From: an uncultured Bacteroidales bacterium
Lineage (GTDB): Bacteria; Bacteroidota; Bacteroidia; Bacteroidales; Paludibacteraceae
Reading direction: 5' to 3'
DNA: 64,000 nucleotides
Assembly: GCA_937915765.1 (NCBI GenBank)
Contig: CALGHE010000080.1
Coordinates: 1 to 64,000, forward strand
Below are positions 33,084-41,508 of the stretch, in pieces. A program made the translations under genes and the position numbers. Position 1 is the stretch's first letter; each line of letters opens with the position of its first letter. The notes below the pieces were generated by a model. It was not told the origin of the DNA. It did no database searches and saw only the letters and a list, made by a program, of their open reading frames with translations.

Positions 33084-35258
33084 ATGAGAAGAATAGTTTC
33101 ACTTATATTGCTTATATCTCTTTTTGGCAATCTGTCTGCTGAGATGATAAGCAGCACAGATTTTGAGTCGTTAGACTGTGTTCCTGCTACGCGCGATTTA
33201 TGGAAGTCGGAGGGTTTCCTGCCTGGTACGTGGGACAATGGTCTTGCTGCTCGCACTATGATTGATGACTCGGCGGTTGCGGTTTCCGGCACAAAGTCGC
33301 TCAGAGTTCTTTATCCTAAAGGTAAATATGGCACGTCGGACAACGGAGCACAGGTGGAACTGAAGTTTGACTCGCGCAGGGAGGCTTTCGCTTCTTACTG
33401 GCTGCGTTTCTCGGAGGATTTCAGCTTTGGCTCTGCAAGCGAGGGCGGAAAATTGCCGGGGCTTACGGGTGGCGACAACTGTTCGGGCGGCTCGGCGTGC
33501 GACGGCACTAATGGTTTTTCCGCTCGGCTGATGTGGAGAACGGGCGGAAGCTTGGTTCTTTATCTTTATCACATGGATAAGCCTGATAAGTATGGAGAGG
33601 ATTATGAACTTGCTTATCCTGACGGCTCTGCGGTGGTTGTAGAGAGGGGAGAGTGGATTCATGTTGCTGAGCGCGTGAGAGTTAATACGGATGGCGAGTC
33701 TTACGACGGCGAGGTGGAAATATGGGTGAATGGCGTGCGGACGCTCCTCCTCGACAGTCTGCGTTTTACTTCTAATGGCGATATGGTTGACAAGCTTTAT
33801 ATCTCTACTTTTCATGGAGGCTCTTCGGCTGATTGGGCTCCGGAGAATGATTGCCATATATGGTTCGATGATATACGTATAGGAACTGTTTATGGCGATG
33901 TGGCTTTCAGAGAATGTTCTAAGCCGAATTTGGGCGGCGACCGTGCTCTTTGCGCAGAAGAGACCGTGGTTTTGAAGACTGAAGAAAAGCAGGGCGAGAG
34001 ATACTCCTGGTCAAAAGACGGCTCGCTAATTGGCAATGGGGCTTCTTTGCAGCTTTCAGAGGCTGGCGTGTATGTGCTGACCGTGGATAGCGCATGGTGC
34101 TCTAAAAAGGATACTGTTGTGGTATCTGAAAAAATTTTGACAAATCTGGGCGATGATAGGGAGATTTGCTCCTCTTCTTTCTTAAAAATTTCTTCTAATG
34201 TGCAGGGTGAAGGTCTCTCATACGCATGGGAGAAAGATGGTGCACCGGCTGGAGAAGAGGGTTACCTGATGGTAAAGGATGCGGGTGTTTATAGGCTTAC
34301 GGTGTCGGCAGACGGTTGTGAACCGTCTTCTGATGAAGTGAAGCTCTCTTCAGGTCTGCTTTCTGTGGCAGATGTGAATGGCGCTGTGGGAGAGCCTTTC
34401 ACGCTGAAGGTGACGGATGGTGGTTCTATTTATGGCTGGTATAGCGAGGAGGGCTATTTGCTGAGTGCGGGCGCGGAATATAGCGCTGTTTTGGAAGAGG
34501 GCAGACAACTTTTATTTGTGAAGGATATGGATGCGTTTTCCGGAAGTGTTGGAATGAAGAGATTAACCGTGACCAAGTCTTATACTTCTGCGGCTTTGGA
34601 CAGAAAGATGAAGTTCGAAGTGTTCAGACCTCTCTCGGTAGATTCTGTTTCTGTCTATTTGGTAGATGAGCAGGATGTGGTAATTCGTGTGCTGGACTCA
34701 GATGAGACGGTTCTGTACCAGACGGAGAGCAGACGGCTTAAAGCGGGAGCTAACAGAATTGCAGTGAACGCGGAACTTCTGCCGGGCATCTATTTTATGG
34801 ATGCGTATGGCTCAACTGGAAAACTTCGCCATTCCAACGAACTTGACGATATCAAGTTCCCTTACGAAATAGAGGGAGTAATCTCTCTTCTTGGTTCTAA
34901 TTTGACGTGGATAGACAATAAGCCGTGGTATCTCTTTTTTTACGACTGGAGGGTCTCCGCAGGCAATAATTGTGCAGCCGCTCCTGTCTTTGTCGAGGGA
35001 AAAGCAAATACAGATGTGCGGAATGTGAAGGAGAGCGGTCTGAAAGTATTTTCTTCGTTGTCTAATGATTTTGCAAAGGTTTGCGGATTGTCTGGCTCTG
35101 AACTGATAGAGGTTTTTGATGAATTGGGTAATTCTGTTCGCTGCAAGGTTGATAAGGAGGCTGGTTGCGCAACTGTCGGTTTTGAATGTGCAGGTGTCTA
35201 TTTCTTAAAAATATCTGATAAAGGTATGACGCAAATATTTAAAATAGTGAAAGTGTGA
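33084..35258 (+). CDS. Secreted PL14-like polysaccharide lyase with Ig-like domains and T9SS tail
   Basis: The 724-residue protein has a signal peptide (MRRIVSLILLISLFGNLSA). Residues ~20-275 match the polysaccharide lyase 14-like jelly roll: FASYWLRFSEDFSFG, GGKLPGLTGGDNCSGG, NGFSARLMWRTGGSLVLYLYH, VERGEWIHVAERVRVNT and HIWFDDIRIGTVYGD. Known PL14 enzymes act on alginate or glucuronan. Two Ig/PKD-like repeats follow (LGGDRALCAEETVVL, LGDDREICSSSFLKI), then ~250 residues of unclear fold. The C terminus (LKVFSSLSNDFAKV ... CAGVYFLKISDKG) resembles a T9SS sorting domain. Catalytic residues were not assigned. It is monocistronic, with a TATATTTG box (33034-33041) upstream. Confidence 0.78.
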   Translation: MRRIVSLILLISLFGNLSAEMISSTDFESLDCVPATRDLWKSEGFLPGTWDNGLAARTMIDDSAVAVSGTKSLRVLYPKGKYGTSDNGAQVELKFDSRREAFASYWLRFSEDFSFGSASEGGKLPGLTGGDNCSGGSACDGTNGFSARLMWRTGGSLVLYLYHMDKPDKYGEDYELAYPDGSAVVVERGEWIHVAERVRVNTDGESYDGEVEIWVNGVRTLLLDSLRFTSNGDMVDKLYISTFHGGSSADWAPENDCHIWFDDIRIGTVYGDVAFRECSKPNLGGDRALCAEETVVLKTEEKQGERYSWSKDGSLIGNGASLQLSEAGVYVLTVDSAWCSKKDTVVVSEKILTNLGDDREICSSSFLKISSNVQGEGLSYAWEKDGAPAGEEGYLMVKDAGVYRLTVSADGCEPSSDEVKLSSGLLSVADVNGAVGEPFTLKVTDGGSIYGWYSEEGYLLSAGAEYSAVLEEGRQLLFVKDMDAFSGSVGMKRLTVTKSYTSAALDRKMKFEVFRPLSVDSVSVYLVDEQDVVIRVLDSDETVLYQTESRRLKAGANRIAVNAELLPGIYFMDAYGSTGKLRHSNELDDIKFPYEIEGVISLLGSNLTWIDNKPWYLFFYDWRVSAGNNCAAAPVFVEGKANTDVRNVKESGLKVFSSLSNDFAKVCGLSGSELIEVFDELGNSVRCKVDKEAGCATVGFECAGVYFLKISDKGMTQIFKIVKV

Positions 35259-35365
35259 TGCAAATCACGTCTCTTTTATGGAAATTCACAGCTCTTTCAT
35301 ACAAATTATTTAGGACAATATGGGCTCTTATTATTTTTTATGTCAAAATTTAAATATAATCTTCT

Positions 35366-35395
35366 TTGATATTGCATATTTAAAATATATCTTTG
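35366..35395 (+). promoter_or_regulatory. Promoter of the rdgB-porZ-tsaE unit
   Basis: TTG (35366-35368), 19 bases, TATCTTTG (35388-35395): exact Bacteroidetes consensus 43 bases before rdgB. Confidence 0.8.
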
Positions 35396-35437
35396 CCTAT
35401 TGGAGAATAAAAATGTAGAACCATTTTGTAAAAAAAG

Positions 35438-36016
35438 ATGAAAAATTTAGTATTCGCGACTAATAATGCCCATAAAGTGGAAGAGGTGCAGCAGAAACTA
35501 AACGGTCTGTTCACCCTTAAAACTTTGTCTGAAGTAGGGTGCAACGAAGATATTCCGGAGACATCAGACACGATAGAGGGCAATGCTTTGCAAAAGGCTC
35601 GTTACCTTTGGGAACATTATGGTTGCGACTGCTTTGCTGATGACACAGGCCTTGAGGTTGAGGCTCTGGGTAATGCTCCGGGTGTGCGTTCTGCGCGTTA
35701 TGCCGGAGAGGCCAAAGACTCTGAGGCTAATATGGACAAACTCTTGTCCGAACTTGATGGCAAAGAGAACAGAAAGGCTCGTTTTCGTACTGTTATCGCA
35801 TTGATAATAAATGGAGAGGAGCATCTGTTTGAAGGAATAGTCAACGGCAGAATATTAACAGAACGGCACGGAGGCAAAGGTTTTGGTTATGACCCTATAT
35901 TTGCTCCGGAGGGAAAAGATCTCTCTTTCGCGGAAATTTCTATGGAAGAGAAGAACTGCATAAGCCACCGAGGACGTGCCGTGGAAAAACTTTTAGAGTT
36001 CCTTAAAAATTCATGA
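35438..36016 (+). CDS. rdgB: XTP/dITP diphosphatase
   Basis: The Ham1/RdgB house-cleaning enzyme removes ITP, dITP and XTP. The 192-residue protein starts [18 protein letters not shown] and has [26 protein letters not shown], the [10 protein letters not shown] block and [10 protein letters not shown] at the end, all diagnostic. Its TGA overlaps the ATG of the next gene (ATGA), indicating coupling to porZ. Confidence 0.96.
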   Translation: MKNLVFATNNAHKVEEVQQKLNGLFTLKTLSEVGCNEDIPETSDTIEGNALQKARYLWEHYGCDCFADDTGLEVEALGNAPGVRSARYAGEAKDSEANMDKLLSELDGKENRKARFRTVIALIINGEEHLFEGIVNGRILTERHGGKGFGYDPIFAPEGKDLSFAEISMEEKNCISHRGRAVEKLLEFLKNS

Positions 36017-38301
36017 TTATGAATAAGATAAAATGTTTCATCTCGTCACTTTCATTGCTTTGCCTGATGCAATTATGCTACGGACAGGTAGCTATGTACA
36101 GTTGGGCTTCGCACTTTTCGTATAGCAACACAAAACAGGTTGCTATTACTAACGATAAGGTGTACGGGCTGTCTTATGGGGCTTTGTACTCTGTGGACAA
36201 AAAGCATGAAAGCATAGAAACTTACTCTAAGATTACCGGTCTTTCTGACGGAACAATCGACTTGATCAAAGGAAACGGCAACACGTTGATTGTTGTTTAT
36301 GCAAACATGAACATAGATTTAATCGTCAAAGATGAGGTTTTTAATATATCTGACCTTAAACGTAAAGATATTTCGGGCAAAAGGGTATATGACATCTGTT
36401 TTCATGGCAAATATGCGTACCTATCTTGCGGCTTTGGAATAGTGGCTCTTAATCTTGAGAAAAAGGAAATCGCAGATTCGTATTTTATCGGTGAAAACGG
36501 GAGCATGGCAGCTGTGCTGTCTTCTACTGTTGCAGGAGATTCTATCTATGCGCTTATGAGCGACAAGACTATAAAGGCGGCAAATGTAAATTCTAATCTT
36601 CTGAATTTTGAGAACTGGAAAATTTTGACTTCTGATGTTGAGACTGACTCGCCTTCCAAAATTGTCTCTTTCGGCAAAAATAATATGTTATTGATTGACT
36701 CGGATGCGGTGTATAATCGTCAAGATGGCAATTGGAAGGTCTTTTTGAATGGAAAATTCTCTAATATTGAGATTTGGAACGATTATGTGACGATCTCTTC
36801 CACGAAAGAGAATTTGATAAAAATCTTTGACAAGGATTTGAAAATTTGTGACAGTATAAACGTTGCGAATTTCAACGTCATTTATGATAATGCGTCTAAA
36901 TGCGCATGGAGCGCGCACGGTTGCTTATACAAGATAGAGAACGGGGCTATAAGCAACAGTTATCTGCCTAACGGACCTTCTTACAAAGATATGCTTTTTG
37001 CTAAAGTCCGTAACGGACGTCTTATAACTGGATATGGAGAAGGTTTTTCGACGGGCGGAATTCTTCAGATTTATGATGGTAATAATTGGAAAAACATTAC
37101 GCAGGCGAATATAGGGGAGGAGTACGCGCCGTATTTCTTCACGCTGCTGGATGCGGAAGTTGACCCTAAGGACCCTCGCAGAATGTATCTCGCTACTTGG
37201 AGGTCTGTCTTTGAACTTTATGATGATGTTGTTGTGAAACGGTATCTCACAGAAGAGTCGTCTCTCGAATTATGCACTGCGGTTGGTGACCCTAACGTTA
37301 TCTTGATTGACGGATTGACATTTGATAAGGATAATAATCTTTGGATGCTGAATATGCAGGCTGGAGACCTGATTCATGTCAAAGACACTGACGGTAACTG
37401 GCATCACACATCTTATAACAATTCAAAACTGCAAAACACGGCGACTGCCCGTCCTCCTTTTATCTCTTCTGACGGCAAAAAGTGGATATTGTTTCCTCGT
37501 GTGGGAGTGGGAGTGTTTGTTATTGAAGACAACGGAACTCCGCTTAATTTCAGCGATGACAAAACAAAATTGTTCACTTCTTTCAGCGACGGCTCGCCTG
37601 AAGCTATTGTGCCGAGCACATACCGCTGCATTGCAGAGGATAAAAACGGCGATATATGGTTAGGTACTGACGTCGGTCCGCTAATATTTAAAAATACTGA
37701 AGAGGTAATGAATAGCGGCTACACTGTTGAGCGTATCAAAATAACTCGTGAAGATAATGCAGCATTCGCGGATTATCTGCTTGCAACGGAACAAATAAAC
37801 GCGATTGCTGTTGATGGCGCAAATCGTAAGTGGATAGGAACCGCATCTTCTGGTGTTTATCTGCTTTCTGATGACGGACAAGAGACTATATATCATTTCA
37901 CTACGGAAAATAGTCCTCTGACTTCTGACATTATAACAGCCATTGACATCGACCAAGAAAATGGCATTGTCTATATAGTGACTTCGGAAGGACTTTTCTC
38001 TTTTGGTAGCGACGCTTCTGAGGGCAGAGAAACTTACGACGATGTTTATGTATATCCTAACCCTGTGCGTCCGGATTTTTACGGAGATATAACCGTGACC
38101 GGGCTGATGGAGAACAGCGAAGTCAGAGTGACAACACTGAACGGAGAACTGATTTATCACGGACTTTCAAATGGTGGCACGTTTATATGGGATGGCAAGT
38201 CGGTGTCTGGCAGGCGTGTGGCTTCCGGCATATATCTGATATTTGCCACAACGTCTGACGGAACAGAAAAAATGGTTTCCAAGATTGCATTTGTCAAATG
38301 A
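36013..38301 (+). CDS. porZ: PorZ-like type IX secretion component
   Basis: The 762-residue protein has a signal peptide (cleavage near LCYGQ), then [34 protein letters not shown] and [13 protein letters not shown], the opening of the PorZ beta-propeller. Two-component-regulator-type blades follow ([57 protein letters not shown]). The C-terminal ~85 residues ([19 protein letters not shown] ... [14 protein letters not shown]) form a T9SS sorting domain. PorZ belongs to the cell-surface attachment complex that modifies T9SS cargo in Porphyromonas. Length agrees. Its presence explains how the GH10 and PL14 proteins could be exported. It overlaps rdgB by four bases and precedes tsaE by 13. Confidence 0.85.
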   Translation: MIMNKIKCFISSLSLLCLMQLCYGQVAMYSWASHFSYSNTKQVAITNDKVYGLSYGALYSVDKKHESIETYSKITGLSDGTIDLIKGNGNTLIVVYANMNIDLIVKDEVFNISDLKRKDISGKRVYDICFHGKYAYLSCGFGIVALNLEKKEIADSYFIGENGSMAAVLSSTVAGDSIYALMSDKTIKAANVNSNLLNFENWKILTSDVETDSPSKIVSFGKNNMLLIDSDAVYNRQDGNWKVFLNGKFSNIEIWNDYVTISSTKENLIKIFDKDLKICDSINVANFNVIYDNASKCAWSAHGCLYKIENGAISNSYLPNGPSYKDMLFAKVRNGRLITGYGEGFSTGGILQIYDGNNWKNITQANIGEEYAPYFFTLLDAEVDPKDPRRMYLATWRSVFELYDDVVVKRYLTEESSLELCTAVGDPNVILIDGLTFDKDNNLWMLNMQAGDLIHVKDTDGNWHHTSYNNSKLQNTATARPPFISSDGKKWILFPRVGVGVFVIEDNGTPLNFSDDKTKLFTSFSDGSPEAIVPSTYRCIAEDKNGDIWLGTDVGPLIFKNTEEVMNSGYTVERIKITREDNAAFADYLLATEQINAIAVDGANRKWIGTASSGVYLLSDDGQETIYHFTTENSPLTSDIITAIDIDQENGIVYIVTSEGLFSFGSDASEGRETYDDVYVYPNPVRPDFYGDITVTGLMENSEVRVTTLNGELIYHGLSNGGTFIWDGKSVSGRRVASGIYLIFATTSDGTEKMVSKIAFVK

Positions 38302-38314
38302 TTATAGTTAGATT

Positions 38315-38731
38315 ATGAAGATAAATTCTTTAGATAAAATAAACGACACTGCAAAAGAGTTTGTTTCTATCATGGGAGAACACAAAGTGTTTGTTTTTTA
38401 CGGATCTATGGGGGCCGGAAAAACAACGTTTATAACGGCTTTGTGTAAAGAACTGGGTGTGACTGATGTTATAAGCAGTCCGACGTTTGCTATTGTCAAC
38501 GAGTATGAGACGATTTCTGGAAAGTCAATTTATCACTTTGATTTTTATAGAATTAACAAAGTGGAGGAGGCTTTCGACTTTGGATATGAAGATTATTTTT
38601 ACAGCGGAAATTTATGTTTTATAGAGTGGCCTGAAAAGGTTGCGGAACTTATTCCGGACAATGCTGTGAAAGTCTTTATAACAGAAAAAGAAGACGGCTC
38701 TCGTGAAATTGATTGTCAGGGTCTTTCTTAA
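38315..38731 (+). CDS. tsaE: tRNA threonylcarbamoyladenosine biosynthesis ATPase TsaE
   Basis: The 138-residue protein shows the Walker A FYGSMGAGKTTFITALCKELG, SPTFAIVNEYE, the HFDFYRI block and CFIEWPEKV, the standard TsaE/YjeE set, at normal length. TsaE assists TsaB-TsaD in t6A37 formation. The TAA stop falls inside a repeat end that begins TTAAGGCGATTTC, so the insertion abuts or supplies the stop. Confidence 0.95.
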   Translation: MKINSLDKINDTAKEFVSIMGEHKVFVFYGSMGAGKTTFITALCKELGVTDVISSPTFAIVNEYETISGKSIYHFDFYRINKVEEAFDFGYEDYFYSGNLCFIEWPEKVAELIPDNAVKVFITEKEDGSREIDCQGLS

Positions 38732-38900
38732 GGCGATTTCTATGAATTAGGTCGAGATAATGCGTTAGGTTGGAGATATTGGAGAAGAAGCGGCGTGCGC
38801 GTCGTGAAAGGGCAAATATGAAATGGATAGACAAAAGTTTATCAACCCACGATTTGTTCTTTTTTTAATTATAAATGGTGAATTTATAGAACTCACCTTG
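38728..38900. mobile_element. Mixed-end repeat element after tsaE
   Basis: The left end is type 2 (TTAAGGCGATTTCTATGAAT at 38728, then TAGGTCGAG) and the right end type 1 (GAATTTATAGAACTCACCTT, 38880-38899). The interior of about 120 bases lacks coding capacity and differs from the two long copies except for the last ~36 bases, which match 2600-2635. No gene is seen in 38732-39039. Confidence 0.6.
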
Positions 38901-39039
38901 AATAGTATTAAAAACGAATTTCAGAAAATATAAAGGAGACTTATCTTATCGCTCTATCAGATAACTCTTCTAATTATGTAAAAAAATAGAATATGAGCGA
39001 AAACCCGGACCGTGATGGGTACGAATTATAAAAGAGAAG

Positions 39040-40539
39040 ATGGCACAAAAAAAGATTATCATAATAGGAGGAGGCGTGGCAGGTTTGTCGGCTGGCATCT
39101 ATGCGCGACTTAATGGTTTTGACTCTGAGATTGTTGAAATTCATTCGTTGGCAGGCGGGCTTTGTACTGCGTGGTACAGAAAGCAGTATAGGTTTGACTA
39201 TAGTGTTCAATGGCTTGTGGGAACTCGTTACGGAACGTTTTTCAACACTTATAAGGAGACTAACGTAATAAACGACGACGTTAAAATTCTTAATGCAGAT
39301 TTTCATACGCGAATGGTGCTTCCTGACGGTTCCGATTTTCTTGTTTATGCCAATATAGACAAATGGCAGGAGTATTTGCTTGAAAAGGCTCCGGAAGATG
39401 AAAAATCAATAAGGAAAATGTGCAAGGATATGCACAGCTGCCGTTATCTGAACTCTTTCGACCTTGCGCCTTCTTTAAGGAATCCGCTTCACTACATAAA
39501 GGCTCTTTTTGAAAGTTTCCCTACTCTTATGACTATTGTGAAGTACAGAAAGAAGTCTTTTTATAATTATGTTTCAGCCTTGAAATTTAAAAATGACTGG
39601 CTAAGAAACTCGTTGCTGAGTCTGTACGGAAACACAGACTTTTCGGCGGTCGCTTTTCTCCTAATTTTGGGATGGTACACAAACAAGAACGCAGGCTATC
39701 CTGTCGGTGGCTCCCTGGCTCTTGCTGAAAGAATGTACAAGCGATATACAGACTTGGGCGGCAAATTCACCTTCAGAAAAGAGGTAAAAGACATTATTGT
39801 GGAAAATAACGTCGCAAAGGGCGTGGTGCTTGATGATGGCACCGTGATGGAAGCTGACTATGTGATAAGCGCAGGCGACGGTTACAACACTATTTTTAAT
39901 TTGCTTAAAGGTAAATACACATCCTCTAAGGTTAAAAGCAGTTACGAGAAATGGAGCCCGTTCTGCTCGTTTGTGCAGGTCTCTTTTGGTGTGAACAAAA
40001 AACTTGAAACTAAATATCCTGTTCAGTTGGTTCTTGCCACCGGACGAAAAATAGGAAGCACGGTGTTGTCTCAGTTTTACAGAATTTTGAATTATAACTT
40101 TGACAGCACAATGGCGCCGGAAAACAAAACGTGCATTGTGATACGTTTTGACAGCCCTTATGACCAATGGAAAAATATGGACAGAAACAGCGAAGAGTAT
40201 AAGCAGGAAAAGGAAAGGATTCAAGCTGACGCTCTGAAGATTTTGGAAGAGAACTATCCTGGAAGCTCTGAATTTGTGGAGATATGCGATATTGCGACTC
40301 CTCTTACTACGGTTCGGTACACAAAGGCTTGGAAGGGTTCCTACGAAGGATTCAGACCTACATCAAAAAATATTACAGATCAGCTAAGCCTTACGCTTCC
40401 TGGGCTTGACAAATTTTATATGGTCGGGCACTGGCTCTTTCCTGGCGGCGGAATTCCGCCTTCCATACAGTCCGGCAAATGGGCTATTCAGATGATATGT
40501 AAAAAAGAGAAGCTAAAGTTCGTTAACAATGACAAATAA
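39040..40539 (+). CDS. FAD-dependent oxidoreductase, CrtI/phytoene desaturase-like
   Basis: The 499-residue protein starts with a Rossmann dinucleotide motif KIIIIGGGVAGLSAGIYARLNGFDSEIVE and continues AGGLCTAWYRKQYRFDYSVQWLVG, the GG doublet region of the CrtI/retinol-saturase-like amine oxidase superfamily. Mid-protein GYPVGGSLALAERMYKRYTDLGGKFTFRKEVKDI and VISAGDG are typical, as is the C-terminal GHWLFPGGGIPPSIQSGKWAIQMI. It probably oxidises or saturates a polyene or lipid. There is no carotenoid synthesis gene nearby, so a pigment role is only a guess. Confidence 0.85.
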   Translation: MAQKKIIIIGGGVAGLSAGIYARLNGFDSEIVEIHSLAGGLCTAWYRKQYRFDYSVQWLVGTRYGTFFNTYKETNVINDDVKILNADFHTRMVLPDGSDFLVYANIDKWQEYLLEKAPEDEKSIRKMCKDMHSCRYLNSFDLAPSLRNPLHYIKALFESFPTLMTIVKYRKKSFYNYVSALKFKNDWLRNSLLSLYGNTDFSAVAFLLILGWYTNKNAGYPVGGSLALAERMYKRYTDLGGKFTFRKEVKDIIVENNVAKGVVLDDGTVMEADYVISAGDGYNTIFNLLKGKYTSSKVKSSYEKWSPFCSFVQVSFGVNKKLETKYPVQLVLATGRKIGSTVLSQFYRILNYNFDSTMAPENKTCIVIRFDSPYDQWKNMDRNSEEYKQEKERIQADALKILEENYPGSSEFVEICDIATPLTTVRYTKAWKGSYEGFRPTSKNITDQLSLTLPGLDKFYMVGHWLFPGGGIPPSIQSGKWAIQMICKKEKLKFVNNDK

Positions 40540-40540
40540 A

Positions 40541-40588
40541 AAAACAGGCTAAACGTCGAAATCTCAGATGTTTAGCCTGTTTTTTTTA
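40541..40588. terminator. Bidirectional terminator
   Basis: AAAACAGGCTAAAC and GTTTAGCCTGTTTT flank a 15-base loop, with A and T runs outside, between convergent genes. Confidence 0.9.
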
Positions 40589-40599
40589 TAAGAGCCTAT

Positions 40600-41472
40600 T
40601 TACTGCACAACAAAAACTTTTCTATAAAGTCCAACCGCGCATTTTGCAGAAGGTTCAACTCCTTTAGTCTGAAGCATTTTGTTCACAAGCCTCAAGTCGT
40701 AAGGCTCTTCCATCGCGATAAGGACCATGCAGTCTGTGCCTTTCGGTTCTGCAAATTCTATAGGAAACTCCTTTAAATCCACTGTTGAGTTGGCAGGAAT
40801 CATCAGATGAGATAAAGTGTGAGCCTCGTCAATAGGAAGACAGTCGAAGAGGTTGCCATTCGCATCAATGTCAATAACATTCACGTAAAGCATCTTGTCG
40901 CTGTTATTCTTAATGCGGAAAAAAGCCTGGTCGCCCAGTTTCACGTTTGGAGCGGCAACTTTGCCTGTAGCTCTCTCTATGACTTCAAATGTGACTGCAT
41001 AATCCGTATTGGCGTTATTTATGGCAGCAAGCTTATCACCTTTCTGCTTTGCGAGAATAGTTTTTGCAATGTCATTCTCTATAATATCTCCGCGATAGGT
41101 ACAACCTGCAGCCTCATGGCTTATTTTGTCCGAACCGCCGTTAAAAAGAGATTTTGAGGCATGAGCCATAAACTGAGAAGTTGCAGATTTCTGATTGCCT
41201 TTGACGTTATCAATTACTGCGCTAACCTTCTTGGCGTCGCTTTTACCCACGGAATAGACCTTTTCCGCCTTTCTGTCCAATATGGAAAGAGCCGAATTTT
41301 CAGCAACCTTAATCACGTCATCAGCAGAAAGCTTCATACGTTTCTGTAATTGAGACCAAGAACCGTCTTTTTGAACCTCAACTTTCCCTATCACAGAATA
41401 CACATATAAGTCCTGCGCTGTCGCAACCATAGCGAAAAGAGCCGCATATACTAAAAAAATCAATCGTTTCAT
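40600..41472 (-). CDS. Secreted FecR-like / DUF4384 protein, caspase partner
   Basis: The 290-residue protein has a signal peptide (MKRLIFLVYAALFAMVATAQ). Residues ~20-100 look FecR-like (VYSVIGKVEVQKDGSWSQLQKRMKLSADDVIKVAENSALSILD), and ~155-260 match DUF4384 (VTFEVIERATGKVAAPNVKLGDQAFFRIKNNSDKMLYVNVIDIDANGNLFDCLP), a domain that often accompanies caspase-like peptidases. I chose the Met at 41472, where the signal peptide begins; a Met four codons upstream is possible. It follows the caspase gene by 36 bases on the same strand, so the two are probably co-transcribed. Confidence 0.8.
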   Translation of the reverse strand: MKRLIFLVYAALFAMVATAQDLYVYSVIGKVEVQKDGSWSQLQKRMKLSADDVIKVAENSALSILDRKAEKVYSVGKSDAKKVSAVIDNVKGNQKSATSQFMAHASKSLFNGGSDKISHEAAGCTYRGDIIENDIAKTILAKQKGDKLAAINNANTDYAVTFEVIERATGKVAAPNVKLGDQAFFRIKNNSDKMLYVNVIDIDANGNLFDCLPIDEAHTLSHLMIPANSTVDLKEFPIEFAEPKGTDCMVLIAMEEPYDLRLVNKMLQTKGVEPSAKCAVGLYRKVFVVQ

Positions 41473-41508
41473 AACATTAATCATTTTAAACTGTTAAACA
41501 AAAATTCA

